Positions 35,288 to 46,842 of a DNA stretch of 64,000 nucleotides are shown here, in pieces. Made by a program: the position numbers and the translations under genes. Every line of letters starts with the position of its first letter. The first letter of the stretch is position 1. Origin of the DNA: Ctena decussata (lineage: Eukaryota > Mollusca > Bivalvia > Lucinida > Lucinidae); the NCBI GenBank assembly GCA_963989385.1, contig OZ022513.1, forward strand, positions 22,695,928 to 22,759,927. The letters are read 5' to 3'. The notes under the pieces were generated by a model. The model saw nothing but the letters and a program-made list of their open reading frames with translations, was not told the origin of the DNA and ran no database searches.

Positions 35288-35525
35288 TGAGCCGCGACAC
35301 GAAAAAACCAACAATGTGGTTGTGCGCCCAGCGCAGACTCAGATCAGTCTGGGCATCCAACCGGTCCAATCAGACTCATGGCTAAAGGCTTAATGGGTAG
35401 CTAAGGGCCTAAGCTACCACCCTGCGGACAGCGAAGACTCTGATCAGACTGGGCGGATGCCCAGGCTGATCTGAGTCTGCGCTGGGCGCATAACCACATC
35501 GTTGGTTTTCTTGTGTCGCGGCTCA
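35288..35525. mobile_element. Family A element, full length
   Basis: TGAGCCGCGACACGAAAAAA to TTTTCTTGTGTCGCGGCTCA; flanks AAAT and AAAT if the ends are taken as GAGCC and GGCTC. Arms closely match consensus; the centre (GGCTTAATGGGTAGCTAAGG) is more diverged. Confidence 0.9.
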
Positions 35526-36329
35526 AATATCTAGATCCGTCTTGTTAGATGTATTTAGATATGGAATTGTTTTCTAGGAGAAAAGTCCGTCTTAAAGCCA
35601 CATTATACAAGATCAATTTGCATATGAACATGTACCGGTCTTTTTTAGTCGCACCGGTATTTGTCAAACTCAGGGCATCTTCCTGAGAGAGCTAGGAACT
35701 TAAACTCTATAAATACAAAGGGGGTTAAAAAAAAACCTTCCGCTGTATGTTGCCGGCTGCTTAGCCTTCCACTCGTTAAAGTATTCCATATATAACGACA
35801 AAATACTTGAAATTTACAAAATTTAAAGAATACCCAGTTTATTCGTATCATTTATTTAAATGACGTCAATAAAATAGCGTTACATCTCTGAAACGCAGGT
35901 GATGACGGCGTTATCCTATGCAACACTCTTTTAGATGATTTCTTACCGTCTTAATTTTGTTTCGTCATCTTAGTTGGTTTGCAATTTTCGTTGCAGTCGG
36001 ACAAAACCTATCACGGAGACGGCGTCGACGTAAGTTTACGTCAAGACCTCTTGTTTTTATTCTCGGTTAGCTGCTGCTTTTATGGCGGTCTTTTGAGCTT
36101 CATGTAAACAATGCACGTCGTGTGAGATAGTAAATTGCCGTAATGCGCACCAACATACGATGAGCCTCTAACACCTCATTGGTTTTAGGGCTACCAGTAT
36201 ACGTGAAACTTTTACTTGCTTACATTCATACACTTTTCAATATACAATATAAGACCCCAGTATTCCCTTGCGAACTAGAAGCACATAATAACGTACATAC
36301 ACCTATAGCTGCAAACTGGTTTAATTTGA
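35526..36329. other. Interval without recognised genes
   Basis: No exon or named repeat. GACGTCAATAAAATAGCG-type words appear near 35862. Confidence 0.3.
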
Positions 36330-36655
36330 CCATAAACTTGTTTTACAATAATAAGAGTCTGCGTTAAAGTAATTGATCGAAGGCCTGTAGAACTAACTTA
36401 TACTGACACTGCGAATACTCTTTTATTTTTGTGACACTAGGCCGTGTCCTTTTCAGATACAGGTGATAAAATGTTAGTAAAGCACTTATATATTGTTTTT
36501 GAAGCACTGTCTGGAAATTACGCATTTACATAATTACTGCACAAATTTTGGTTTCACAGTAGTCTCATTCACGCCTCTTTGATTTATTTTAGTTAAGTAA
36601 ATAATTTACCAACATCAGATATTAATAATATGTCTGTTCATCCCAAACACGACTT
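36330..36655 (-). repeat. Dispersed repeat family G, copy 3 (reverse)
   Basis: The reverse complement has GTCGTGTTTGGGATGAACAG, AAATTATTTACTTAACTAAA, GTGCAGTAATTATGTAAATG and CAGACAGTGCTTCAAAAAC, matching 30493-30670, then TCAATTACTTTAACGCAGAC, matching 30785-30805. Confidence 0.75.
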
Positions 36656-36825
36656 TTATCAGACTTGATAGTAAAATGGTAATCGCATATATGTAGCTGA
36701 TCTTTTCTCAAAATAGTGTTTTGTACAAACAATTTTGATTGTCGTTAAATATATTAATAAACAAGAGCAATACCATGCTTGGGATGTTTCAAAAATAATC
36801 ACTGTTACAGTACTTATATGCATAT

Positions 36826-36929
36826 AGAGGATCTTACACGAGTGGTAATTTCATGTGAAATTTATGAAACGAGCCTTCGACGTGTTTCATTAATTTCATA
36901 CGAAATGACTACGAGTGTAAGATTCTGTT
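36826..36929. repeat. Inverted-repeat element, AGAGGATCTTACA family, copy 2
   Basis: AGAGGATCTTACACGAGTGG and TAATTTCATGTGAAATTTAT pair with the right arm TTAATTTCATACGAAATGAC and TACGAGTGTAAGATTCTGTT around CGAGCCTTCGACGTG. Ends match 12745-12898. Confidence 0.75.
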
Positions 36930-37179
36930 TATCATATGACCCTTTAAGTGGGATTTTAACGCCTCCAAACTGAACGTTATCTCGATAAAAATGCATTCAT
37001 TCTTGACACAGACGTTGTCACTGACGTTACGTCTATGCGCCAAAGTGTTATTACACGCGTGGTCATACGATTTTTATGACACGACGTTATCCACTATATA
37101 ACAGCGACGGCATCTGATAAATAGGATTATGTAGCTATAGGATCTAAGAGACACGGAATGCTTCCACAGCTTCTTGGCT

Positions 37180-37450
37180 AATAGAAAGAGATCTTGCTTG
37201 CCTCAAGGAAAGTCCTTTCGGTATAATTTGTTTGAATGAATGGGTAAAAGTGAAATCTTTAACGGCGTTGGAGTTTGCAATTAGTTAGTCTATATCACAC
37301 TTAGAGGTTTTCTCTATTCCGTGGATTTACAATTACAGTCTCGTCTGGTTTAGCTGTTTCTGTCATTTATATTTGTTATAATATCTCAGGGTCAGATTGT
37401 GCTATCTCCTTGAGAGTAAATGCAGTATGCTCAGTTTGAAAGCAGGACAC
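37180..37450 (+). repeat. Dispersed repeat family E, copy 3
   Basis: See copy 2 at 28555. Shared here: GGCGTTGGAGTTTGCAATTA, AGAGGTTTTCTCTATTCCGT, TTTCTGTCATTTATATTTGT, ATAATATCTCAGGGTCAGAT and GCAGTATGCTCAGTTTGAAA. Confidence 0.75.
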
Positions 37451-37890
37451 AAAGGTCATCCCACTGATTTAGAAAACAGAGGCTGTGTATTACCACTGCT
37501 CACAAACACAGTTAGTATACTTTTCAAGCAAACAATTTTTCTTACTGTTAAACAATGTACCTTGCTGTATAAAATTCATTCCAGGTCGGATATAAGCGAT
37601 GAAATTCAACGCCTGCGAATTCGCCATTCCACAAGAACTGTCCTACTGAGCACACAACATTGAACTAACATTGAGTCAACCCGATGAGCTCTTGGTCAAC
37701 CTAATTCAACGTCAAACAACGATTCGATGTTGATTTAACAGTGTCTACCTGCGGAGAGTTTAGCATATCGCCAGAAATTAAGACCCGATATAATTTTTAC
37801 TACATTGGACAAGGCGTCCTAGTATTTAGGGAATCAAATGTATGCGACAGTGTAAACAATCCTTGATACTGGACTCAAGGTGCATTGAAC

Positions 37891-38220
37891 ACGGGGTATA
37901 AACCAGTCCGCCAATTTTTGCTTCCTGCAGAGACTGACCGTCAAATTTGGCTTCCGCCTAGACTGTGCGCAATCTCTTGCTTCCTGCCGAGACTTTTGTA
38001 CATGATAAATGGTTTCCTGCAGAGACTGTCCACGTGATTCTGCTGCCTGCCGAGGCTTTCGGCAGGAAACAGAGTCACGCGGAAGTCTTGGCAAGAAGCC
38101 ATTTTTTGAGGATAGAAGTCTCCGCAGGACGCAACAGATCGCGGATAGTCTCGGCGGAAGCCAAATGTGACGGACAGTCTCTGCAGGAAGCGAAAATTGG
38201 CGGACTGGTTTATACCCTGT
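37891..38220. mobile_element. 330-bp foldback MITE built on a CTTCCTGCAGAGACT motif
   Basis: Ends are GGGGTATAAACCAGTCCGCC and the complement GGCGGACTGGTTTATACCC. The arms are about 150 bp and meet near 38055 (GCCGAGGCTTTCGGC). A motif of about 15 bp (CTTCCTGCAGAGACT and variants CTTCCGCCTAGACT, CTTCCTGCCGAGACT) recurs four or five times per arm, about 30-60 bp apart, and appears as its complement in the other arm. Two overlapping ORFs of 110 and 136 codons on opposite strands are by-products of this symmetry and are not called genes. Confidence 0.85.
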
Positions 38221-39074
38221 GTTGGAGTCAGACGTATATTTCAACCCAAAAGAAACATACAGATATTGTATCGATGACGCGATTCAGTTATTTTTAAAGG
38301 CTTGAATACATTTATGCCAAGCTTCCCATAAATAGGGCTACGGAAACACTGCAGATCCGGATCAGCCGCAGCAAAAAATAGGCGCTTGAAGAGGGTCTAC
38401 ACATTTTGCGTAAGATAAATGGATATTGTTCCTTAGAACAAAATTAAAATGACGAAAATAAACTAAACCAGACATAACGTAATTGACTCATCCATTTGAA
38501 CAGGATGGAACAGTCCAGTGTTAACAAAGAGTTAAAGTAATTTGGATACTTTGTTGGTGATTGCGTTTAGTATCAATATAATAATGTCGGTCCGTATTTG
38601 CAGTGGTTTCTGGTACTAACCACTATGACAAAACAGACATTTGAACTAACTAAAGGAGTGCATTAAAAGGTCAAAAAACGACTTTATCTGGGGTTTCTCC
38701 AATCAATTATTTAAATGTCAAAACGTTTGTAAGTATGTAATACCCTCTGGCGATGTTGCAAGAAGTAAACAGAAGCATTACAAAGAATATTTACTATACA
38801 CGAAATGACTTAGCTTGAAGCTTTTTATAAACGTGTACATATTTCAAAACGTGACCAATATTGATGTCCAAGATTATCATGTACTCCACTGAAATTGGCA
38901 CTTTATCTGAAAAAGACACCTAGGGATATTAGGAAACAATTGTTTTAGAGAAAATCGCCTATATCAGCGTGCTTTATACGAGATAGAACTGTCCGAGAAT
39001 TCAACAATACCCATGCTTAATGGCTTTAGTAAAATGGTGTTATTTTTGTTACACAGACCATACAGAAAAGGAGA
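38221..39074. other. Interval without recognised genes
   Basis: No coding evidence; the right part grades into the tandem repeat that follows. Confidence 0.3.
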
Positions 39075-40340
39075 GAACTCATTGTCAACATGTGTACCAA
39101 ATATTCAATTTTCTACTTAGTTCTGATTCTATAAAACAAGGAGTGAAACAAAATTAGAAAGAAGACTATAGGGAACAATAAGTAGGAATAAGCTGGTTCT
39201 TGATCCAATGATACAACAAGTTATCAACCTGCATACTATATACAACTACTCTAACTTACAATGGCTGCATAGAAATCTATGACAAAAAATTTCAATGTAC
39301 TTAGTACAGTGTATGGAAAGAAAGTACATAGAGCAAATACAGGAAAAATAAGCCGGGTACCGCTGGTTTGCAATTTCACGTTACAATACGTTCTTATAAA
39401 TCTGCATACAGTTATGAACATTCTACCTCAAAGGGCTGTTGTGAAAGCTGTTGCGAAAAAATGCATTAATTATAATAAGGAGGGAAAGAAACTCGACAAA
39501 TACAGGAAAATATCAGGAGAAGACTGAATCACACTCCTACGATATCAACCTGCATAAACGATATCAACCTGCATAACAGTTATAACTACTTTAGCTTGTA
39601 TGGCTGCACAAAAGTCTTTGACAAAAATTTGAATTATTCAACGCATTGAGAGAAAGAAAATCAAACAAAAATATGGATAATATGCCTAGGCTAGTTAACT
39701 TAAAATATGCAATCCCTCGAAAGTCATTATCAACCTGTATACCAAATATGAACATTCTTCCTTGAAAATCTGCTTCAAAAATTAGCATTACTGAAAGTAA
39801 GGAACGAAAGAAAATCGGACAAATATAGAGAAGAATAAGCCGGAGAAGACTGGTCCCCAATCCCACTATACAGCACGTCGTCACAAACCTTCTCACCACC
39901 AAATATGACTCTTCTAGTTTGCATGTTTGCAAAGAAGTCTTTAACGAAAAAAATCATTATTTAAAGTATGGAATCAAAGTAAATCGGATAAATACAAGGA
40001 AGAATATGCAGAAGAAGTTCTCAGTCACAGGATACAGCAAGTCGTCATCAACTGCATATTACATATGCCATTTCTAGCTTGCATGTTTGTGGAGAAATCA
40101 TTGACAAAAAAATCATTATTGAATGTATGGACAGAAAGAGAAATAAAAGACAAACACAGGGAAGAAGGAGCAGAGCAGGAGAAGGCTGATTCTCAGTCCC
40201 ACGATACAGCACCACATAATCAGTCTGTATACCAAATATGACTGTTCTAGATTTCATGGTTGTGGAGAAACCATCGACAAAATATCTGATTAAAAGTGAC
40301 GAATGGAAGGGCAGACGGGAGGACGGACAGCCTCCGTCCG
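39075..40340 (+). repeat. Diverged tandem repeat, about 165-175 bp period, seven to eight units
   Basis: Units recur with the words ATCAACCTGCATACCAAATA, TTCTAGCTTGCATG, GAGAAATC.TTGACAAAAA, AAAGAAAATCGGACAAATAC, GAAGAATAAGC and CTCAGTCCCACGATACAGCA. Unit starts are near 39082, 39227, 39405, 39546, 39727, 40048 and 40222. Ends in a GGACGGACAGCCTCCGTCCG-rich block. This looks like the internal part of the hairpin-type bivalve repeats at 20.1 and 45.2 kb, here expanded. Confidence 0.75.
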
Positions 40341-40461
40341 TTACCTTGAGGAAGTACATAATTATGTGGCTTACAATCAGCATTTTTGATAATTGAGTGG
40401 CAAATCAGTCTTATGGGGCAAAACACATAAGGGAATTTATTTGGACATATAAATAATATAA

Positions 40462-40480
40462 GGGGGGGGGGGGGGGGGGG
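40462..40480. repeat. G19 homopolymer
   Basis: Nineteen consecutive G preceded by AATATAA. Confidence 0.95.
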
Positions 40481-40715
40481 CTTAGAAAAAAGTGCCACCT
40501 ATTACTGGGATTCTTTTTGTTCAACTGTATATGACTTCCACATATTCATGCGGCTTATTCCTTGATCATTTCAACCCTTCTGTGATAAAAATTGAAAATA
40601 GGTAAAAATAGTTGTTAAAAGTTTTTCGTATGATTTGCTTAGTCTGTTGTAACCCTTCTGTTGGTCTAAATTATTTAGTTTGGTAAAGATAGCTGAGTTG
40701 CCACCTATTTGGGAA

Positions 40716-40857
40716 AGAGCTGCTGACTCGGCTTATTACTTGTAATTTATTGTTTGTTGTTTGTTGGGATGTCTTTGTCAATCTTTCCCTTCGATGTTGG
40801 GGATAGGGTTTTGGATCTGATTCAGTCAGTTCCTGAAGTGTAGTTACTCTTTAAATT
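40716..40857 (+). repeat. Dispersed repeat family F, copy 2
   Basis: Near-identical to 5137-5270; differs by one extra GTTTGTT and a few substitutions. Confidence 0.85.
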
Positions 40858-42116
40858 AACCCATTACTAATGGAACATGTCCATACATCATGTGGCTTGT
40901 TCTAAAGCGGCTACTCCAATAGAAAAGTGTCATGTATTTATTGCTTTTTAATACTATCTAAAAACTATTGTTAGGGGGATAATTTTGGTAGAATGGAAAA
41001 AAACAAATTCTCTTACAGCTTGATCATACAGTTAGCCACTTCAAAAGCCACTTCAGTTTATGAAAAAAACGTATTTGCCACTTAAACTTAGAAGCCCCAT
41101 TATGTTTTTAACAACATAACGTATAGCCGCCTGAAATACCATATGTTGGTACGAGGGACGGAAGTAGGACGGAGGGACATCTGTAAACCACTAAACCCCG
41201 CTCTCTCTCTCTCTCCCCCCCCCCCCCCCCCTCCAAACCACTTTTTCAAAGCGGTGGTATAACTAGTAGTCAAGTGTAAATTGCTTTGCCTTTTGGAAGG
41301 AATTTATTTCACAATAAAGTTTTTGACGGAGTTTGTAGTAGTCAACAATGTTGGGGAAGTTAATAGCAAGCTTGAATAGTTTGACGTCTCTTAACAATGT
41401 GTCCCGCGGAATCCGTAAGTAAGTGTGACTCGGAGAGGTATGCTCTTTGCATGCCGAGACCTGCACGTCACCTCTTTTCTTTCGAACTTTTGGGTTTAGC
41501 GACACTGAAAAAAAATACAAAAACGCTCGTCTGTCGCACTAAATTTGGTATGGATACATTTATATTTGGAGAATATGCATACAATGAATAATTGTTGTTG
41601 TTGTTAATCTATGATTTAACGTCCCAATAAACAATTCTAAAGTTAAGTTCACATAATTCTATTTTCAGAAAGCCTTTGCAATCACTCTAGTGTCCTTATC
41701 CATTGGCCAATATTGAGATTGTTTCGCACACTAGTGTAACATGACAATATCTAAGACACGATTTGTTTCAGGTTCGAGCAACGGTCTAGGACAATATGCC
41801 AGTATCTTGGATATGTTTACATTTCAGGGACCTAGAGCCAAGGTCGCGGCCAAAATATTGTCTGTAAAGATGTTTTAGTTCGTTGTTCTGGTGCTCCAAT
41901 TGTTGGAAGGATCATACAAATGTTATGTATGACAATTTCGTTGGCTGATTTTACGTTTCAGGATGCTATGATCACAGGCAGTTTCATTGTTGCTTTACAT
42001 AAGAAACCTTTGGCATTGCCCTAGCAACCCCAGTTATGGACCACGTCCGGTGATTGCGATGTCTTGTTACGGCAATGAATCGGCCATGTAAAACCTGGAT
42101 TCGAGGTTATAAAACT
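40858..42116. other. Mostly unannotated interval with a SINE tail fragment
   Basis: At about 41595-41665, GTTGTTGTTGTTAATCTATG and ATTTAACGTCCCAATAAACA look like the shared SINE tail. Otherwise no gene evidence. Confidence 0.35.
41201..41234. repeat. (CT)n-C(n) tract
   Basis: CT dinucleotides followed by about 16 C residues and CTCC. It ends a GGACGGAGGGACATCTGTAA block like those that close the tandem hairpin repeats. Confidence 0.9.
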
Positions 42117-42282
42117 TGAGAATAATCGCAAACTCAAAATAAGGCACACTGATTGGCTGCTTCCGAGCATGTGCTCGGAAGCCGCCAATCAGTGTACTTT
42201 ATTTTGAGTTTGAGAATACATGCTCGGAAGCAGCCAAATAGTGTGCTTTATTTTGAGTTTGAGAATGTACTTAAGTGTTATA
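42117..42282. mobile_element. Foldback element, TTATAAAACTTGAG family, copy 1
   Basis: AACTCAAAATAAGGCACACT, GATTGGCTGCTTCCGAGCAT and their complements form one perfect-looking stem. A third arm copy (ATGCTCGGAAGCAGCCAAAT, GTGTGCTTTATTTTGAGTTT) follows, so the element has one and a half palindromes. Confidence 0.8.
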
Positions 42283-42820
42283 ACTTCTGGGCTAGAAATA
42301 TAAGATATTTTCTTACCTGGTCTGAGGTTATTTTCTCTTGACACAATGGCTCTGCTTGCCTTTACCGAAGCATATTTTACAGCTATCTGTTTTATGTATT
42401 TTTTTGCAACACCGTTTTTTTCTAACTGCACTTGACTTTCTAGTCTTCCTCGACACTTAAAACCATTTTAAAACATAAATACAGATCGTACACATTTTCT
42501 ACATGTTTTTTGCCAAATTATTTAGTCTTGGATTTCAAATAACGATTTTTAAAATTCCCATGGGAAAAAGTTTTCCCTAGGAAAGTTTTAAAATTCCCAT
42601 ATTTTTCCCCTATATTATCTCATGGGATTTCTTCTTCCGAGAAAATGTGAAAAAATAATATGTTTGCATTAAGTCTTAAATCTTCATATTAAGACATACA
42701 TTTTGCAGAAAAAAAAAAATATTTCAGGCTCAAGCCAAACGTTTTATTTTTCCATGGTATTTTCCCCATTTTGCCATAAGGGAAAATTCCATGTGATGTT
42801 TTCGTTTTTGAATTGCATAT

Positions 42821-42858
<38 letters not shown>

Positions 42859-43139
42859 AACTATCATTAAAATAAATTAACAAATATTTATACTATATTA
42901 CTATTATGATATTTATAATTGTTAACATTAGAATTGGACTAAGTGTTAAAGTGCGCTGAGGTGACCCACGTACGTTACAGAGGCGTTCATTTATAGGCAT
43001 TTAATGACAAAGATTTGATCGTTTTTTTCCGTTGCTAAAGAGATTATTTAAATACCTACTCCCTGGAGCAACGTTCAAATAGGTAGCCGCTGAATGAAGT
43101 TGTTTGGCTGTTATTCTAGTCGAATCTATCTGCATTATC
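42283..43139. other. Interval without genes, includes a long A tract
   Basis: A homopolymer of about 36 residues at 42822-42857. Local AATTCCCAT direct repeats near 42553-42600. No coding evidence. Confidence 0.35.
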
Positions 43140-43220
43140 TATCTGCCTCGTTCAAGGAGACGGCTCATTATTAGCTGAATTATTGTCTTAATCCCCAAAA
43201 CAACCAACCAATCAAATTCG
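43140..43220 (-). repeat. SINE tail fragment
   Basis: Reverse complement reads TTGATTGGTTGGTTGTTTTG, AAGACAATAATTCAGC, GAGCCGTCTCCTTG, matching the right arm at 49690-49780. Confidence 0.55.
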
Positions 43221-43710
43221 TCGTTCAGGGCAGCAAACAAAGAGGCATAGTATAGTTTTCCTAAGTAAACCTGGTTGAAAAACATGGAGTGTATCCACCA
43301 ATCTTAATATAGAAAGGTTATTTAACGGAATTGATAACACGTGGCGCAGCTGCATCCGGACATAGGAATAGATTACTACTTGAATGACTCATGCGAAAAG
43401 GGATGAAATATGCCTCCATAGGGGACTTTGTTTTACAAACAATACGCTGATTACTAATGTCAGAAAGGGCTTTGATTTTTAAACCAGATAAAATAGTTTC
43501 CTCTTTTGTGCTCGGCGCTCATTTAATTCTTCCTGGTATATTTTTCCTCAGTGGAACAACTTACGTTGCTCTCTTGGTCTTGACTCTTTACATTTATCAG
43601 TGATAGAGTAGATGAGGGTCTCGGAATACCTCCTTTATTGCCTTACAGCCTGTGCAAAAAAGATTTTGAGATCAGCCTCAGCGGCTGTATGGACAGATCA
43701 GGCCCGGGGA

Positions 43711-43820
43711 TTATAAGACTTGAGTACATTCTCAAACTCAAAATAAAGTAAACTGATTGGCTGCTTCCGAGCCAATCAGTGTGCTTTATTTTGAATTTGA
43801 GATTATTCACAAGTTTTATA
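43711..43820. mobile_element. Foldback element, TTATAAAACTTGAG family, copy 2
   Basis: TTATAAGACTTGAGTACATT, CTCAAACTCAAAATAAAG and GATTGGCTGCTTCCGAG pair with the right arm CCAATCAGTGTGCTTTATTT and CACAAGTTTTATA. Loop nearly absent (GCTTCCGAGCC). Confidence 0.85.
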
Positions 43821-45205
43821 CCTTGAACCCAGAGCCCTAGTTATTCATTCTGTAAATGTCTCGGCATCCATAGATTGTTTACGGTGTATGGGTACAACAA
43901 CACATGTTCTGCCATTTTCTAGAAGGCAGATAACTTTTGTGACTTTCTGTTCGCCTCACTTAACGACAAAGCCTATTTAAAAACGGGGTCTAGACTTAAA
44001 GAAAAGATTTTTCCACGAGGAGACAAATATTTTCTTTAAAGTTTAATCCCCGATCAGAAGAAAGTCAATACAGATAATGGTAGAGTTGCTACCGTAAAAG
44101 TGGATCCCTTAAACTTAATGCTGAAAAAACAATTCCGATCATGAATTTGCTTTGTTTCGCAATATATTATCGTTTGTGGTCGAAGGGTCGGCTTAAATTG
44201 GTAAGTGTAAATTTTATGTAGTCCTGAAAATAGTAGATTCCGTGTCAAGAAACAAGCGCACGTTAACCAAGTCTGTTCTGCATTCCTGCTCATATGACAT
44301 TAGTCTGCTTTTGCGATACTTGGTTTTTCTGGTGTCAGCTTGAATTTTGTAACGAGGAAGTAATTCAATGCACAGAAAAGTAAGTCAGTAGGAGACAAAA
44401 AATAAAGGAAAAATAGATATTGACCTTACCAGGAAGTATATAACGTTTCACTCAACCAGAGACGAGTTTGCTAACTTCATTCAAAACTGATCTGATCTTA
44501 TGACACAAGTGGGGGAGAAAAAGGTGGCATTAGATTTACCTGGTATATTCCCTCTTCCTCGAGCCTCCAGTGTATATATACCATGAAATCTGATCTGAAA
44601 ATCGATTAAGTACAAAAGAAAACTACAGCTGGGTTTGAAGAAGTGACAAGGGTTTTGAAAAATACAAGAGCTGGACTAAGCCTCTGAGGTAAATAAACCG
44701 CCATTTCAAATTGTGTTCTGTAGAAAATGCAAAACTTTGACTGTAACCACGAAATCACAAAAGTTTTCACTTAAACTTAGCAGACCTTGTCTTTTTCTTG
44801 TTCGCTTCAGTTTAAAATACAAACTTGAGTGAATGCTGATGAAATAGGGTTTATGTAAGCAAATAGGGTAATTTGCAGCAAAAACAAAAAACAAACAAAA
44901 GAAAACAATAATAGTAATAACAAAAAAATAATCGATAAAAAATAGATAAATAAAACAATGACCATCATTTTTTATTTAAGTCTGAAGGTACCCCAAATCA
45001 TTGAAAGTAATAGCCCCAAAATATCGTTTTCTCACCATTTCCAAATTATCAGGTTGAACAGATAAAACGTAGATCGTAACAATTTCAATTCTCAATTTAA
45101 CATACTAGTACTGCTGATAAGATGAGGCATTGATTAGATATAGAGTAGAAACAATATAAAAATACACTGTGACCCTATAGAAAACCAGAGGACCATTGGT
45201 CCTGT
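43821..45205. other. Interval without recognised genes
   Basis: ORFs of 60-80 codons lack domain character and splice support; A-rich near 44880-44960. Confidence 0.3.
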
Positions 45206-46211
45206 AGCTCACCTGAGTCCATTCATCCTCAGCACTCAAGGGTAGGTAACTCTAAAGTAAATTGTACAATGTGGCCTAATTTCAACGTTGACTGAGTTTT
45301 TAGTCTATGGAAACTTCAAAATGCCATAGCAATGAAACCACGTGGGCAACAATAATAGAAAACAATATTTATGTAGTGGCTAATGTTATGAACATGTATG
45401 CAAAGAATCAGCTTCATCCCCCTATATAGTTTTTGAGGAAGAGATTTTTGAATATTTTTTCAAAAAATGTTTTTCCAGTATATTGCCATCATGGCAACTA
45501 ATCAAATTCGGTGATTTGGACAAAATTAATGTGAATATGAATCATAGAGGACTACTCAAGAAATATTTCTGTAGGAAAAAAAACAAAAACAAATAACTGC
45601 AGTGAGATAGCAAAAATTGCGGATTTCCATTTTTCCCATTATAAGCCAATGGCAACTTAAAGTTGCCATAGCAACCAAACTGCTGGGGCAATTGCCAAGA
45701 AAAACAGTATTTTTATAGAAGGTAGTACAACAATCTTTTCTGTGAATGTTGAGCTTTATTGGTTGCACAGTTTCTGAGGAGATGATTTTTGAATATTCTT
45801 TCTATTTTTAACCATTTGGTTGCAATGACAATCAGCCAATTAGCTCAATTTGCATAAATTTGATATGGCTGGTTGGGGACTACTCAAGGAACATTTTATG
45901 AAAGTTTTGTCAAAATATCTGCAGTGACATAGCAATAAATGCAAATTTTCCATTTTCCCATTATAAGTCAATGGCAACTTTAAGCAACCAAAGTTCTGAA
46001 ACGATTTGGATAAAAACAGTATTATTAGTTCCCCCTGCCTATAGATGCTACATATGAAATTTGGTAACAATGAGCCTCGTAGTTTCAGAGAAGACGTCGT
46101 TTAAAATGTTGACGGACGGACGGACAGACGGACGGACGGACGACGGATGACGGACGACGGATGCCTGCCTAAACTATAAGCTCACCTGTGATCCTTCGGC
46201 TCAGGTGAGCT
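45206..46211 (+). repeat. AGCTCACCTGAG-type hairpin repeat with internal duplication
   Basis: Opens with AGCTCACCTGAGTCC and closes with a hairpin AGCTCACCTGTGATCC, TTCGGCTCAGGTGAGCT, preceded by a GGAC microsatellite (46108-46165). Inside, two tandem modules of roughly 320 bp share GAGATTTTTGAATATT, CTACTCAAGAAATATT, CATTTTTCCCATTATAAG and CAATGGCAACTTAAAG (about 45435-45780 and 45785-46090). I know this as a widespread bivalve repeat type; replication class unknown. Confidence 0.8.
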
Positions 46212-46465
46212 AAAAAAGTGCAAACAATTCAACCGTGAACACGTAACCTATCTGTATGTAATTTAAAATTTAGGCACAAGCTTCTTTTCTTTTATATGTT
46301 CAACCTGAAAGACTTGGGACTAAAAATTGATAGGACATTACTCCGAATGCGTTTGAGTAACATAAGACCTAAATGCAATATAAATAATGATGCTTATTTT
46401 CAACCTCAAAATGATATAAATTTGTAAATCTGGCTTCAGTAGTCTTTCTGATGACCATGTCAATA

Positions 46466-46697
46466 TGAGCTGCGACACGACAAAGCCAATAAAGTGGTTG
46501 TGCGCCAAGCACAGACTCAGATCAGCATCCGCCCAGGCTGATCAGAGTCTTTGCTGTCCGCATGGAGGTAGCTTAGACCCTTAGCTACCCTTTAAGGGCT
46601 TAGCGAAGAGCCAGAGCGGACTGGGCGGATGCACATGCTGATCTGAGTCTGCGCTGGGCGCACAACCGCATTGTTGTTTTTCTCGTGTCGAGGCTCA
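46466..46697. mobile_element. Family A element, full length
   Basis: TGAGCTGCGACACGACAAAG to TTTTCTCGTGTCGAGGCTCA; the left arm lacks a few bases in the GCCTGGGCATCC block. Centre GGTAGCTTAGACCC TTAGCTACCC is the clearest symmetric form of the family. Confidence 0.9.
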
Positions 46698-46767
46698 TGT
46701 GGTTAATGTTGTTGCCAGCGTGTCTGTTAGTGTACTGATTTGCTATGCCATTACACTGGTTCACGTT

Positions 46768-46842
46768 TGTTTCGAGGGTAAGTTGCTTCCATGTTTTTCC
46801 CGTGTCCGTATGACCTATGTGTTGGTGGGACGTGAAACCCGG
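46768..46842 (+). repeat. SINE family 3 tail fragment
   Basis: GTCCGTATGACCTATGTGTT and GGTGGGACGTGAAACCC match the tail of the SINE at 22993-23143. Confidence 0.6.

Noticed and set aside
37834..38297. Two overlapping ORFs of 136 and 110 codons as genes
   Set aside because: They mirror each other on opposite strands of a foldback element and contain repeated motif translations.
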